Assembly: GCA_020430845.1 (NCBI GenBank)
Contig: JAGQJA010000048.1
Coordinates: 1-41,087 of the forward strand
Source of the DNA: Myxococcales bacterium
GTDB taxonomy: Bacteria; Myxococcota_A; Polyangia; Polyangiales; Polyangiaceae
Length of the DNA: 41,087 nt
Direction of reading: 5' to 3'
The notes under the pieces are model-generated. The model did no database searches. It was not told the origin of the DNA and saw nothing but the letters and a program-made list of their open reading frames with translations. Below are positions 8,387 through 16,217 of the stretch, one piece after another; the stretch's first letter is position 1; every line of letters starts with the position of its first letter. Position numbers and translations under genes: made by a program.

Positions 8387-9148
8387 GTGTTCGGCTTCGG
8401 CTTCTGGGAGATTGTCATGATCGCGGTGGTGGCGCTCGTCGTCGCCGGTCCGAAAGATCTGCCCAAGATGCTCCGCAAGGCCGGCCGCATGGCCGCGAAG
8501 CTCCGACGTATGGCCGCCGATCTCCGGGCGCAGAGCGGCATCGACGACGCGCTCCGCACCGAAGGCCTGAGCGAAGAGCTCGCCGAGCTGCGCAAGCTCG
8601 CGCGGGGAGAGATCGACCGCGTCGATCGCGCCGTCCGATACGAGCCTGCCGCCGCGGCCCCCGAGACCTCGGCGCAGGACCTGCGAAACCGCGACTGGGT
8701 CATCGCGCGAGACCGCGAATACCCGCGGGACGGCGCCGACAGCTACGGCGCGCTCCCCGACGACGCGGTCGTCTACGCCGACACCCTCCCGGCGTCGCCG
8801 TGGGCGCGCGACGCGCTCTACGTGATGGGCGACGCTTCGGCCGAGCTGCCCCCCGAGCCCGTCGCCGAAGACACCAGCGCCGAAGACACCAGCGCCGAAG
8901 AGGCCGAGCCCGCCGGCGCCGAAGAGGCCGGGCCCGCCAGCGCCGGAGAGGCCGAGCCCGCCGGCGCCGCCGAGAAAGCGCGCATCGCGACGGACGCGTC
9001 GAGCGCGGCCACGGACGCCGGCACCGAGCCGCCGCCGAGCGGTCCCCGCCTCGAGCCGACCGCCGCCGAAGAGGCGGAGCACGCCGGCGCGGCCACCGCG
9101 AGCGTGGAGACGAAGGCCGGCGGCGTGTCGAGCGGGGTGGGCTCGTGA
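8387..9148 (+). CDS. tatB: Sec-independent protein translocase subunit TatB
   Basis: This 253-residue protein starts at GTG. The first 50 residues match TatB: MFGFGFWEIVMIAVVALVVAGP, with the Glu of the F-x-x-G-F-x-E pattern, a single TM helix, the GP hinge, then an amphipathic basic helix (KMLRKAGRMAAKLRRMAADLR). TatB and TatC form the receptor that recognises twin-arginine signal peptides. The tail is unusually long and acidic, rich in Ala, Glu and Pro from about residue 150, and includes repeated EDTSA units encoded by a 15-bp tandem repeat. The tail is not needed for the family signature and is probably disordered. The gene overlaps tatC by 4 nt (GTGA). No tatA is present in the window. 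Confidence 0.9.
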   Translation: MFGFGFWEIVMIAVVALVVAGPKDLPKMLRKAGRMAAKLRRMAADLRAQSGIDDALRTEGLSEELAELRKLARGEIDRVDRAVRYEPAAAAPETSAQDLRNRDWVIARDREYPRDGADSYGALPDDAVVYADTLPASPWARDALYVMGDASAELPPEPVAEDTSAEDTSAEEAEPAGAEEAGPASAGEAEPAGAAEKARIATDASSAATDAGTEPPPSGPRLEPTAAEEAEHAGAATASVETKAGGVSSGVGS

Positions 9149-9972
9149 GCTCGGCCGACGAGGTGGCGGACGTCCCCGAGGACGACGTCAAGATGACGAT
9201 CTGGGAGCACGTGGCGGAGTTCCGCAAGCGGCTCATCCGCGCGGCCGCCGCGGTCGTGGTCGGCGCCGGCGTCGTGTGGACCTTCCGCGAGCGCGTGCTC
9301 GGCATCATCGCCGAGCCGTACCGCGCGGCGTGGAAGGAGCGCTTCCCCAACACGCCCGTCGAGCTCCAGACGCTCGCGCCTGCCGACGCGTTCCTCAACT
9401 ACCTGCAGCTCGCGCTGGTCGGCGGCGTCATCCTCGCGATGCCCGTCGTCTTCTACCAGCTCTGGGCGTTCGTCAGCCCGGGCCTCTACTCCCGCGAGAA
9501 GCGCCTCGTCATCCCGTTCGTCGTCTTCTCGTCGTCGCTCTTCGGCGGGGGCGTCTACTTCGCGTACAAGGTCGCGTTTCCATTCAGCTTTCAGTACTTC
9601 TTCTCGCTGCTCGGCGAGCTCGGCGACGGCGCGGGCGGACACGGCGTCGTCGTCACGTCGCGTCCGACGCTCGAGTACTACCTCGACTTCGCGACGCGCA
9701 TGCTCCTCGCGTTCGGGTTCGTCTTCGAGCTGCCGCTCTTCATCGGCTTCCTCGCGCTCGCCGGCATCGTCACGCCGCGCCAGCTGCTGCGCTTCGGCAA
9801 GTGGGCGGTGATCCTGAGCTTCGCGATCGGCGCGTTCATCACGCCGCCCGACGTGATGAGCCAGGCCGCCGTCGCCGGGGCTCTCATCGCGCTCTACTTC
9901 CTGTCGGTCGGTATCGCGTTCATCATCGCCAAGCGGCGCGACGACGAGCCCCCCGCCGAAGAAGAGACCTGA
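9145..9972 (+). CDS. tatC: Sec-independent protein translocase subunit TatC
   Basis: This 275-residue polytopic membrane protein starts at a GTG overlapping the tatB stop. It has the TatC features: an N-terminal cytoplasmic segment MTIWEHVAEFRKRLIRA, where the conserved HL.ELR motif reads HVAEFRKR; AFVSPGLYSREKR; LFGGGVYFAYKVAFPF; a central FGFVFELPLFIGFL helix; and GAFITPPDVMSQ. Six TM helices are expected. TatC is the primary binding site for Tat signal peptides. A candidate Tat-type signal occurs on the sulfur-region binding protein at 36179. The gene ends inside a hairpin shared with the convergent rsfS. Confidence 0.95.
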   Translation: MSSADEVADVPEDDVKMTIWEHVAEFRKRLIRAAAAVVVGAGVVWTFRERVLGIIAEPYRAAWKERFPNTPVELQTLAPADAFLNYLQLALVGGVILAMPVVFYQLWAFVSPGLYSREKRLVIPFVVFSSSLFGGGVYFAYKVAFPFSFQYFFSLLGELGDGAGGHGVVVTSRPTLEYYLDFATRMLLAFGFVFELPLFIGFLALAGIVTPRQLLRFGKWAVILSFAIGAFITPPDVMSQAAVAGALIALYFLSVGIAFIIAKRRDDEPPAEEET

Positions 9973-10004
9973 TCTCCCGCCGGCGACGCCGGCGACGCGG
10001 TCTC
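9964..10004. terminator. Shared hairpin between tatC and rsfS stops
   Basis: Outer arms GAGACC (9964-9969) and GGTCTC (9999-10004) flank an inner stem GCCGGC-GAC-GCCGGC (79-93 of the 9900s). The structure spans the stop codons of both convergent genes. A bidirectional terminator is plausible, although there is no U-tract. Confidence 0.4.
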
Positions 10005-10653
10005 AGGGGCCTTCGGGGAGCGGCACGGGGATGCGCCGGGCGTCCATCCAGAGGCCGTCGAGGTCGTACGTCGATCGCGCGTCGTCCTGGAAGACGTGCA
10101 CGACGACGTCGCCGAAGTCCATCAGCACCCACGACGCGTTGGGCAGGCCCTCGACCGAGAGCGCGCGGCGGCCCTTCTTGCGGAGCGCGTCCTCGATGGC
10201 CTGCGACAGGGCCGCGACGTGGCGATCGCTGCGCCCCGACATGAGCACGAGGAAGTCGGCGTAGTCGACGCGGCCGGCCACGTCGATCACCTCGAGGCCG
10301 GAGGCCTTCTTGTCGAGGGCCGAGATCGCGATCGCGCTGGCCAGATCGCGGGCCTCGTCGCTCGCCTCCGAGAGCTCGGGCTGCGCGCTCGCCGCCTTGG
10401 GCCGCTTGGCCTTGGCGAGCTCCTTGGGCTCACGCGGCGGCGCGGCGGCCGCGGCCGAGGGGCGGGCGGGCGCGGCGACGGCGCGCTTGGGCTTGTCTTT
10501 GCCCGCGGGCGGCGCGGCTCCCCCTCCACGGCCACGGGGCTTGGGCGCCCCGTGAGAGGAACGGAGCATGGGGCGTTCGGGGCCTCGAGGCGGCGGGCGC
10601 TTCGCAGTGGACAATGACGAGGTCTCCAGGGGTTGAGACGCGGGCCACGTCAT
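10003..10653 (-). CDS. rsfS: Ribosomal silencing factor RsfS (Iojap family) with long N-terminal extension
   Basis: This 216-residue protein has the RsfS fold in its last 110 residues: LASAIAISALDKKASGLEVIDV, YADFLVLMSGRSDRHVAALSQAIEDAL, and ASWVLMDFGDVVVHVFQDDAR. RsfS binds L14 (uL14) on the 50S subunit and blocks subunit joining under starvation. The family is usually about 105-130 residues; here about 90 extra residues rich in Ala, Pro and Lys/Arg precede it. I placed the start at 10653, where GGGAGG lies just before the ATG; an ATG at 10569 is possible but lacks a ribosome site. It follows proA by 30 nt, probably in one transcript. nadD, a frequent rsfS neighbour, is not in the window. 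Confidence 0.88.
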   Translation of the reverse strand: MTWPASQPLETSSLSTAKRPPPRGPERPMLRSSHGAPKPRGRGGGAAPPAGKDKPKRAVAAPARPSAAAAAPPREPKELAKAKRPKAASAQPELSEASDEARDLASAIAISALDKKASGLEVIDVAGRVDYADFLVLMSGRSDRHVAALSQAIEDALRKKGRRALSVEGLPNASWVLMDFGDVVVHVFQDDARSTYDLDGLWMDARRIPVPLPEGP

Positions 10654-10683
10654 CGTCCTCCCGAGTCGCCTTGGGGTCAACGT

Positions 10684-11940
10684 TCATCGACGCACTTGGC
10701 CGTCCCCGTCGACGATCCACTTCATCGTCGTGAGGGACTCGAGGCCCATGGGGCCCCGCCAGTGCAACCGGCTCGTGGCGATGCCGATCTCGGCGCCCAG
10801 TCCGAGCTGCCCCCCGTCGTGGAAGCGCGTCGAGGCGTTGACCACCACGCACGCGGCGTCGACCTCTCGGCGCCAGCGGGCGGCGTGATCGGGGTCGGGC
10901 GTGAGGATGGCCTCGGTGTGACCCGAGCCGTAACGCTCCACGTGCGCGAGCGCCCCGTCGAGCCCGTCGACGACGCGGACCGCCAAGATGGGATCGCCGA
11001 ACTCCTGCCCGAAGTCCTCGTCGACGGCCGCCTTCGCCGCCGGGAACAGCTCGCGCGTCCGTTCGCACCCGCGAAGCTCACACCCGCCCTCGGCGAGCGC
11101 CGTGAGCAACGTCGGGAGCACCCTGGGCGCGTCGCTGGCGTCGACGAGCAGGCACTCGAGCGCGTTGCAGACCGCCGGCCGCGAGAGCTTGGCGTTGTGC
11201 ACGATGCTCGTCGCCTGCGCGAGGTCGGCGCCCGCGTCGACGAAGAGGTGACAGACGCCCTTGTAGTGCTGGACGACGGGGACGCGGGCGTTGTCGGTCA
11301 CGAACCGGATGAGCGCCTCCCCTCCCCGCGGGATCGCGAGGTCGACGAGCTCGCTCTGCGAGACGAGCGCGCGGACGGCGTCGCGGTCGGTGAACGGCAG
11401 GACCTGCACGGCGTCCTCGGGCAGACCCGCGCCGGCGATGGCGCCGCGGACGATGTCGGCGAGCGTGACGTTGGAGCGGTGGGCCTCGGACCCGCCGCGG
11501 AGCACGATGGCGTTGCCCGCCTTGAGCGCCAGCGCGCTCGCCTCGACGGTCACGTTCGGGCGCGACTCGTAGATCATCGCGATGACGCCCAGCGGCGCGC
11601 GGACCCGGCGCACGCGCAGCCCGTTGGGCCGCGTCTCGTCGGAGATCGTCTCGCCGACCGGATCGGGCAGCGCCGCGATCTCGCGGACGGCGTCGGCCAC
11701 GGCCGCGACGCGCGCCTCGTCGAGAGCGAGGCGGTCGACCACCGCGTCTCGCGTGCCCCGCGCCCGCGCCTCTTGGACGTCGGCACGGTTGGCCTCGAGC
11801 ACGCGGCCGGCGTTGGCGACGAGCGCGTCGGCCACGGCGACGAGCGCGGCGTTCTTGGCGGCGGTGTCGCGCGGACCGAGCCGGCGCGCGGCCGCGCGCG
11901 CGAGCTGACAGCGCCGACGGACTTCTTCGTCGAGGTTCAT
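10684..11940 (-). CDS. proA: Gamma-glutamyl phosphate reductase
   Basis: This 418-residue enzyme is full length for ProA. It makes glutamate-5-semialdehyde from gamma-glutamyl phosphate with NADPH, the second step of proline synthesis. Visible family blocks: PLGVIAMIYESRPNVTVEA, ALKAGNAIVLRGGSEA, LVDLAIPRGGEALIRFV, VVQHYKGVCHLFVD, SRPAVCNALECLLV (containing the catalytic Cys) and the C-terminal GPMGLESLTTMKWI. The ATG has GGAGG 4 nt upstream. proB is not in this window. The next gene downstream is rsfS, 30 nt away. Its upstream neighbour, the membrane glycosyltransferase-like gene, ends 14 nt before the proA start on the same strand. Confidence 0.96.
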   Translation of the reverse strand: MNLDEEVRRRCQLARAAARRLGPRDTAAKNAALVAVADALVANAGRVLEANRADVQEARARGTRDAVVDRLALDEARVAAVADAVREIAALPDPVGETISDETRPNGLRVRRVRAPLGVIAMIYESRPNVTVEASALALKAGNAIVLRGGSEAHRSNVTLADIVRGAIAGAGLPEDAVQVLPFTDRDAVRALVSQSELVDLAIPRGGEALIRFVTDNARVPVVQHYKGVCHLFVDAGADLAQATSIVHNAKLSRPAVCNALECLLVDASDAPRVLPTLLTALAEGGCELRGCERTRELFPAAKAAVDEDFGQEFGDPILAVRVVDGLDGALAHVERYGSGHTEAILTPDPDHAARWRREVDAACVVVNASTRFHDGGQLGLGAEIGIATSRLHWRGPMGLESLTTMKWIVDGDGQVRR

Positions 11941-11954
11941 GCGTCCTCCATAGC

Positions 11955-13400
11955 TCACCTGCGCGCCGTGTAGAAACGGAGCCCCGCGCGCGTCCACGCC
12001 AGGGCGAAGCGGGCGCGCAGGGCGTCGCGCAGCTCGGCGCCGAAGCGGTCGTGCTCGAGCGACACGCGCTCGGCCGGGCGCTCGAGGAGGTCGTCCTGCA
12101 TCACGAGGCAGCGCACCTCGGGCGCGCGCACGTCCGACAGCCAAGGCCCGAGCGGCATCGCGCCCCGGCGCGCGAGGTGCGTCGACTGGAACGGCGTCGC
12201 GACAATGCGCCCGTTGAGCATGCGCTCGAGCCCAGGCTCGTCCGCGAGGATCACCGCGCCGGGTGCGGCGCACGTCGCACGCACGTCTGCGAGCGCGCGC
12301 GCCTGGGCGAACGCGAGCGGGACGCGCTCCGTCGCGCTCCGCACGCTCGCCACCGTGGTCCACGCGACCTGCAGCCCGAGCAGCGCTCCGGCCGACCACT
12401 CCGCGCGGAAGCGGAGCGCACCCGCGGGCGCATACGCGAGCACGAGGAGCGCGGCGCCGGCGGGCTCGAGCAGGTAGTTCGCGGCGCTGCCGATCTTGGC
12501 AAAGCTGACGAGCGCCCACGCTGTGCTCGTGAGCAAGGCGCACGCGGCGATGCGCGTCGCGCCGTCGCGTCTGCCGCGCCACCCGACGAGCCCGGCGAGC
12601 GCGAGTGGGATCGCAAAAAATGGCGCGCGATCATGCACTTGTGCAAGCCAGAGCGTCGAGCTCGGGGCCTGCATCGTCGAGGCGAGCAGGTGCTCGACGA
12701 AGGCTCCGCGCGACGCGACGTGGAGCGCGCCGCCGATGAGCGCCGACGCCCCGACCCCTCCCGCGACGAGCGACACGAGCCCGGGGCGGGCCACCGACGC
12801 GAGCGCGACCCCCGCCGCGAGGCCGAGCACGTTGGGCTTGGTCCACACCGCGAGCGCGAAGAGCACGCCGACCCAAGCGTCGGCGCGGCCGCGTCGACAG
12901 GCACGTTCGAGCGCGATCACGGCGAGCGACACGGCGACCGCGTCAGGCCGCCCGGCGGCGACGTACATCGTCAGGTGGAAGGAGCCGAGGACGAAGAGCG
13001 CGCCGAGCGCCACCCACCGGCGGCGATCGCGCGGCGTACGTCGCACGACGAGCCCCAGCGCCGCGAGCCAGGCCGAGAGCGCCACCAGGCGCGCCGCGAC
13101 GTGCGCCCACGCCGTCGGGAAGACCGACAGCGCCGCCGACCACAGCGGCGGGTAGAGCACGTGGTAGCGCGCGGGGACGGCGCCGTAGTCGTGCGCGCCC
13201 GCGGCCGGATCCACCCAGAGCGCGAGGCCCGCGCGGACGCGGTCCGCCTCGAAGAGCACGTCCCCCTCCACGCCGTCGAGCGGCCTCGCGCCGAGCGTCG
13301 CGAGCGCCCACGCGAGGGCCGAGACGGCCGAGACGCCGACGCCGGCCGCGATCGCGCGCGTGAGCCACGAAAGGCGCGGATCCGGGGCCTCGTCGCGCAT
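11955..13400 (-). CDS. GT-C-like polytopic membrane protein (putative glycosyltransferase)
   Basis: This 481-residue protein has about nine hydrophobic segments (for example LVALSAWLAALGLVV, VALGALFVLGSFHLTM, ACALLTSTAWALVSF) and a soluble C-terminal domain of about 110 residues. The first extracytoplasmic loop has an acidic patch (GVEGDVLFEADRV) and VLYPPLWSAALSVFP, and later AAGRPDAVAVSLAVIALER, all of which recall GT-C/ArnT-like or DUF2029-type mannosyltransferases that use lipid-linked sugars. Assignment to one family is not secure. I chose the ATG at 13400 because TATACT lies 9 nt before it. The segment near 12610-12650 is AT-rich and written in rare codons (CTT, CAA, CAT, TTT) around the palindrome TGCACTTGTGCA. 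Confidence 0.7.
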   Translation of the reverse strand: MRDEAPDPRLSWLTRAIAAGVGVSAVSALAWALATLGARPLDGVEGDVLFEADRVRAGLALWVDPAAGAHDYGAVPARYHVLYPPLWSAALSVFPTAWAHVAARLVALSAWLAALGLVVRRTPRDRRRWVALGALFVLGSFHLTMYVAAGRPDAVAVSLAVIALERACRRGRADAWVGVLFALAVWTKPNVLGLAAGVALASVARPGLVSLVAGGVGASALIGGALHVASRGAFVEHLLASTMQAPSSTLWLAQVHDRAPFFAIPLALAGLVGWRGRRDGATRIAACALLTSTAWALVSFAKIGSAANYLLEPAGAALLVLAYAPAGALRFRAEWSAGALLGLQVAWTTVASVRSATERVPLAFAQARALADVRATCAAPGAVILADEPGLERMLNGRIVATPFQSTHLARRGAMPLGPWLSDVRAPEVRCLVMQDDLLERPAERVSLEHDRFGAELRDALRARFALAWTRAGLRFYTARR

Positions 13401-13409
13401 CGCGCGCGG

Positions 13410-13415
13410 AGTATA
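13410..13415 (-). promoter_or_regulatory. Candidate -10 of the GT-C-like gene
   Basis: TATACT on the minus strand lies 9 nt before the ATG at 13400. It is a near-consensus -10 in a GC-rich setting and predicts a leader of only 2-3 nt. No clear -35 is seen. Confidence 0.45.
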
Positions 13416-13445
13416 GTCCAGGCGCATCGCCCGGCGGCCCTCGAC

Positions 13446-13553
13446 CCGGGCCCGGAGCTTCAGGCTTCACGTCCGCGCCCGGCGTGGCTCCGGCAGTGGA
13501 CCGGCAGAGAGACGCGCGCGACCACGACCGGAAGCCTGAAGCTCCGAGCCCGG
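13446..13553. repeat. Long inverted repeat, 23-bp arms, 62-bp loop
   Basis: Arms at 13446-13468 and 13531-13553 are complementary over 23 bp with one mismatch; the inner 15 bp (GGAGCTTCAGGCTTC and its complement) are perfect. It lies between the 3' end of the small OMP gene and the promoter of the next minus-strand gene. The loop contains the short direct repeat CCGGCAG. It could be a terminator/attenuator or a small mobile repeat. No coding frame is convincing here. Confidence 0.7.
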
Positions 13554-13565
13554 AGCGAGGTTTCG

Positions 13566-14240
13566 TCAGAAGCCGATGGCCAGGTGAAGGCCCGTCAGCG
13601 CGTAGGCGCGCAGGTCCTTCACGTCGCTGTCGACGGGGCCCACGAGGCCGCCCGTCACGCCCCCGCCGATCCGCACGTCGGCGTCCTCGAGGCCGAGCGC
13701 GTACTCGAGCACGAAGCGGCCCGTGCCCACGCCCGCGAAGCCGCTCGCATCGGGACGGCTCACGTGCACGAGGCCGATGCCCATGCCGATGACCGGGTGC
13801 AGAGGCCCGCGTTTGTGGAGGTCCAGGGTCAGCTCGCCCGTGTAGTGCCCCACGGAGTCGCCCGTCGCCGTGATGGCCCCGTCCGACGTCCGGCCCTCTC
13901 CGCGCAGCCAAGCCGCAGAGAGGCGACCGCCGACCGACCCGCTGCCGAAGTCCGCGCCGACGCCGACCCCCATGCCGAAGCCCTTGCCCGTCGTCACCCC
14001 CATCGGGCCGAGCTGCAGCCTGAAGGGCGATCGGCGGAGCTCCCGAGGCGGATCGAAGCGCCCGTCGTCCTCGACGACGATCGGGCCCGAGGCGCGAGGC
14101 TGCGGCTGTCCGTCGGGGGGCTCGGCGAAGCGCTGACCCACGGTCACGGTCGCGTCGTCGGCCCGGGCCTCTGCCGGGACGGCCGCCACGATCGCCACGA
14201 CACACACTCCACACGCCCACACGCCTGCACGGTTCTTCAT
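13566..14240 (-). CDS. Small outer-membrane beta-barrel-like protein, unknown function
   Basis: This 224-residue exported protein begins MKNRAGVWACGVCVVAIVAAVPAEARADD, a signal peptide with cleavage near ARA-DD. The mature part has a short acidic/proline segment, then alternating Gly-rich beta strands (FRLQLGPMGVTTGKGFGMG, FGSGSVGGRLSAAWLRG, HYTGELTLDLHKRGPLHPVIGMGIGLVHV), ending in LHLAIGF with a C-terminal Phe. A C-terminal Phe after a beta strand is the BAM recognition pattern of outer-membrane proteins. An 8-strand barrel is plausible. GGAGGAG precedes the ATG at a somewhat long distance. It is divergent from the TPR gene at 14363. Confidence 0.72.
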   Translation of the reverse strand: MKNRAGVWACGVCVVAIVAAVPAEARADDATVTVGQRFAEPPDGQPQPRASGPIVVEDDGRFDPPRELRRSPFRLQLGPMGVTTGKGFGMGVGVGADFGSGSVGGRLSAAWLRGEGRTSDGAITATGDSVGHYTGELTLDLHKRGPLHPVIGMGIGLVHVSRPDASGFAGVGTGRFVLEYALGLEDADVRIGGGVTGGLVGPVDSDVKDLRAYALTGLHLAIGF

Positions 14241-14347
14241 GATGGCTCGATCTCCTCCGACGCCAGGCCAACGCGGGGGGCCGGGCTCGCTTACACCGGC
14301 CGGCGTCGCGTCGGCGCATCCCACATCCACCCCCAGGCAAAATGGGC

Positions 14348-14353
14348 TATTCT
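14348..14353 (+). promoter_or_regulatory. Candidate -10 of the TPR gene
   Basis: GCTATTCT gives TATTCT 9 nt before the ATG at 14363. The match to the layout at thrC and tatB supports this ATG over the in-frame ATG at 14342, which lies upstream of the hexamer. Confidence 0.45.
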
Positions 14354-14362
14354 TTCGAGCCG

Positions 14363-15169
14363 ATGCCGCGCCGCCCGATCGTCTTGCTCTGCGCGTTGGC
14401 GGCGCTACCCCTGGTGGCGCTCACGCCCGCGTCCGGCCGCGCCGACGACTCCGCCGAAGTGGCGCCCGACAGCGACGCGGCACGGGCCAAGGCGCAGGAG
14501 CACTTCAAGCGGGCGCGCGAGCTCTATCAGGCGGGCAGCTACCGCGACGCCATCGCCGAGCTCGAGGCGGCGCGCGTGCTCGATCCCAAGGCCAAGGAGC
14601 TGGTCTTCAACCTCGGCATCGTCACCGAGAAGCTGGGCCAGTACGACGACGCCGTCGTCCACTTTCGCACCTACCTCGAGATGGAGGGCATCACCGAGCA
14701 GGAGCGAGCCAAGGCCGAGGCCGTCATCAAGCGCATCGAAGGCGCCAAGCGCGAAGCGCCCACCGTGCCCACGGCGACGACCGCGCCGCCTCCGCCTCCG
14801 CCTCCGCCCAAGCGCGAGGAGCCGCGGCGCGGGCGCGTGGACGGCGCCACCGTCGGCGCGGCAGGCGTCGCGGTCGCGGGGCTCACCGTCGGGACCATCT
14901 TCGGCATCCGCGCCCTCTCGCAGCGCCCCAACGACTTCGTCACCGGTCGCGACGGCAGCATCGACGATCTGCGCTCGCAGACCGACTCCGCGCACACGAG
15001 CGCGATCGTGGCCGACATCGGCATCGGCGTCGGCGCCGTGGCGACGCTCGCCGCGCTCTACCTCTATTTCGGACGCACCCGCGCCCCCGCCAAGACCGGC
15101 TTCGTCGTGCCGGCGCCCGCGGCGGTCCCTGGTGGAGGTGCGCTCATGTTCGGGGGCGCGTTTCGATGA
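14363..15169 (+). CDS. TPR protein with proline linker and C-terminal TM hairpin
   Basis: This 268-residue protein has a signal peptide (MPRRPIVLLCALAALPLVALTPASGRA) and two or three TPR-like helices (AQEHFKRARELYQAGSYRDAIAELEAARVLDPK, ELVFNLGIVTEKLGQYDDAVVHFRTYLE). An octaproline linker near residue 145 leads to a hydrophobic hairpin (AGVAVAGLTVGTIFGIRALSQ and IGIGVGAVATLAALYLYFG). The same architecture, with the shared GI(R/K)ALSQ block, appears in the protein encoded at 19953-21092; a third TPR gene starts at 40708. The role is unknown; such proteins may be envelope scaffolds. The stop overlaps the next gene as ATGA. Confidence 0.8.
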   Translation: MPRRPIVLLCALAALPLVALTPASGRADDSAEVAPDSDAARAKAQEHFKRARELYQAGSYRDAIAELEAARVLDPKAKELVFNLGIVTEKLGQYDDAVVHFRTYLEMEGITEQERAKAEAVIKRIEGAKREAPTVPTATTAPPPPPPPPKREEPRRGRVDGATVGAAGVAVAGLTVGTIFGIRALSQRPNDFVTGRDGSIDDLRSQTDSAHTSAIVADIGIGVGAVATLAALYLYFGRTRAPAKTGFVVPAPAAVPGGGALMFGGAFR

Positions 15170-16209
15170 CGCGTACCCGTGCGCTCGGAGGCGCGCTCGC
15201 GGCGTTCGTGCTCGTCGGCTGTCAGCTCATCGTGAGCAGCGAGCTGCCCGCGTTCAAGTGCGCGTCCGGCGCGCCCGGCGCGTGCCCGAACGGGAACGTC
15301 TGCGATCTCGCGACGGGCACGTGCGTCGCGTCGGTCGACGTCCCGACCGAGGACGCCGGCGGCGATGTCGACGCGGCCTCGCCGGTCGACGCGGCCCCCG
15401 ACGGCGACGGGGCGGTCGGACCGCTCGCGCTGGGCGAGAAGTGTCGCGTCGACGCCGAGTGCCAGAGCAAGGTCTGCGGCACGAGCACCCTGCTCACGAC
15501 GCCCATCACCGCCGCGAGCGGCCCCATCTGCACCAAGACGTGCTGCACGTCCGCCGACTGCCCGAGCGGCTTCATCTGCTTCGGCGGCGCGACCGGCGGC
15601 AACTACTGCGTGCCCGCCGCGCAGGCGTCACGCCAGCCCCCCGCGACCGGCGGCTCCGCGCCCGGCGTGGCGTGCACGCGCAACGATCAGTGCCGCTCGG
15701 GTCTCTGCGAGATCCGCTGCGTCGACACGTGCTGCAAGCCCGGCGACTGCGCCGCGGGCACCGTGTGCCGGGTCAAGACCGTGGCGCAGCACGACATCTG
15801 GGTGTGCGCGGCCGCGCAAGGCGGCGCGACCAAGGGCACCCAGACGGCGTGCACGACCAACGGCGAGTGCCTCACGGACGTGTGCATTCCCGGAGGCGGC
15901 GGGCAGTGTCGCCCGCCGTGCTGCGGGGCGTCGACGTGTCAGGCGTTCAACAACGGCCACTGCCGCTACGGCGACACGGGGGTCGCCGGCGAGACGTTCA
16001 AGTTCTGCCTGTTCTCGACGCAGACGAGCCGCAAGGATCTGGGCGAGTCGTGCCTGAGCGACAGCGACTGCCGCACCGACTTCTGCGACCCCGAGTTCAA
16101 GAAGTGCGCGGACGTGTGCTGCGTCGACAGCGACTGCGCGGCCTTGGGCGCGGGCTTCACCTGCCGACCGTCGGCGGTGGGCACGCCGTTCCTCCGCTGC
16201 GTTCGCTGA
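15166..16209 (+). CDS. Cys-rich lipoprotein
   Basis: This 347-residue lipoprotein has the signal MTRTRALGGALAAFVLVGC, with Cys19 the modified residue, followed by QLIVSSELPAF, an N-terminal block related to CELIVDFDRTRIP of the lipoprotein at 19663. An Asp/Ala-rich spacer (residues 60-85) leads to about five Cys-rich modules with the pattern C-x(4-5)-C-x-S-x-x-C, such as CRVDAECQSKVC, CTRNDQCRSGLC, CTTNGECLTDVC and CLSDSDCRTDFC. Each is followed by a TCC or VCC motif. These resemble eukaryotic-like disulfide domains common in myxobacterial surface proteins. The partner is unknown. Translation is probably coupled to the upstream TPR gene through the 4-nt overlap. Confidence 0.83.
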   Translation: MTRTRALGGALAAFVLVGCQLIVSSELPAFKCASGAPGACPNGNVCDLATGTCVASVDVPTEDAGGDVDAASPVDAAPDGDGAVGPLALGEKCRVDAECQSKVCGTSTLLTTPITAASGPICTKTCCTSADCPSGFICFGGATGGNYCVPAAQASRQPPATGGSAPGVACTRNDQCRSGLCEIRCVDTCCKPGDCAAGTVCRVKTVAQHDIWVCAAAQGGATKGTQTACTTNGECLTDVCIPGGGGQCRPPCCGASTCQAFNNGHCRYGDTGVAGETFKFCLFSTQTSRKDLGESCLSDSDCRTDFCDPEFKKCADVCCVDSDCAALGAGFTCRPSAVGTPFLRCVR

Positions 16210-16217
16210 GCCGTCGC

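Noticed and set aside
10684-12582. N-terminal extension of proA to 632 residues
   Set aside because: The extra residues are Arg-rich, overlap the GT-C-like gene, and the ProA family starts at MNLDEEVRRRC with a good ribosome site.
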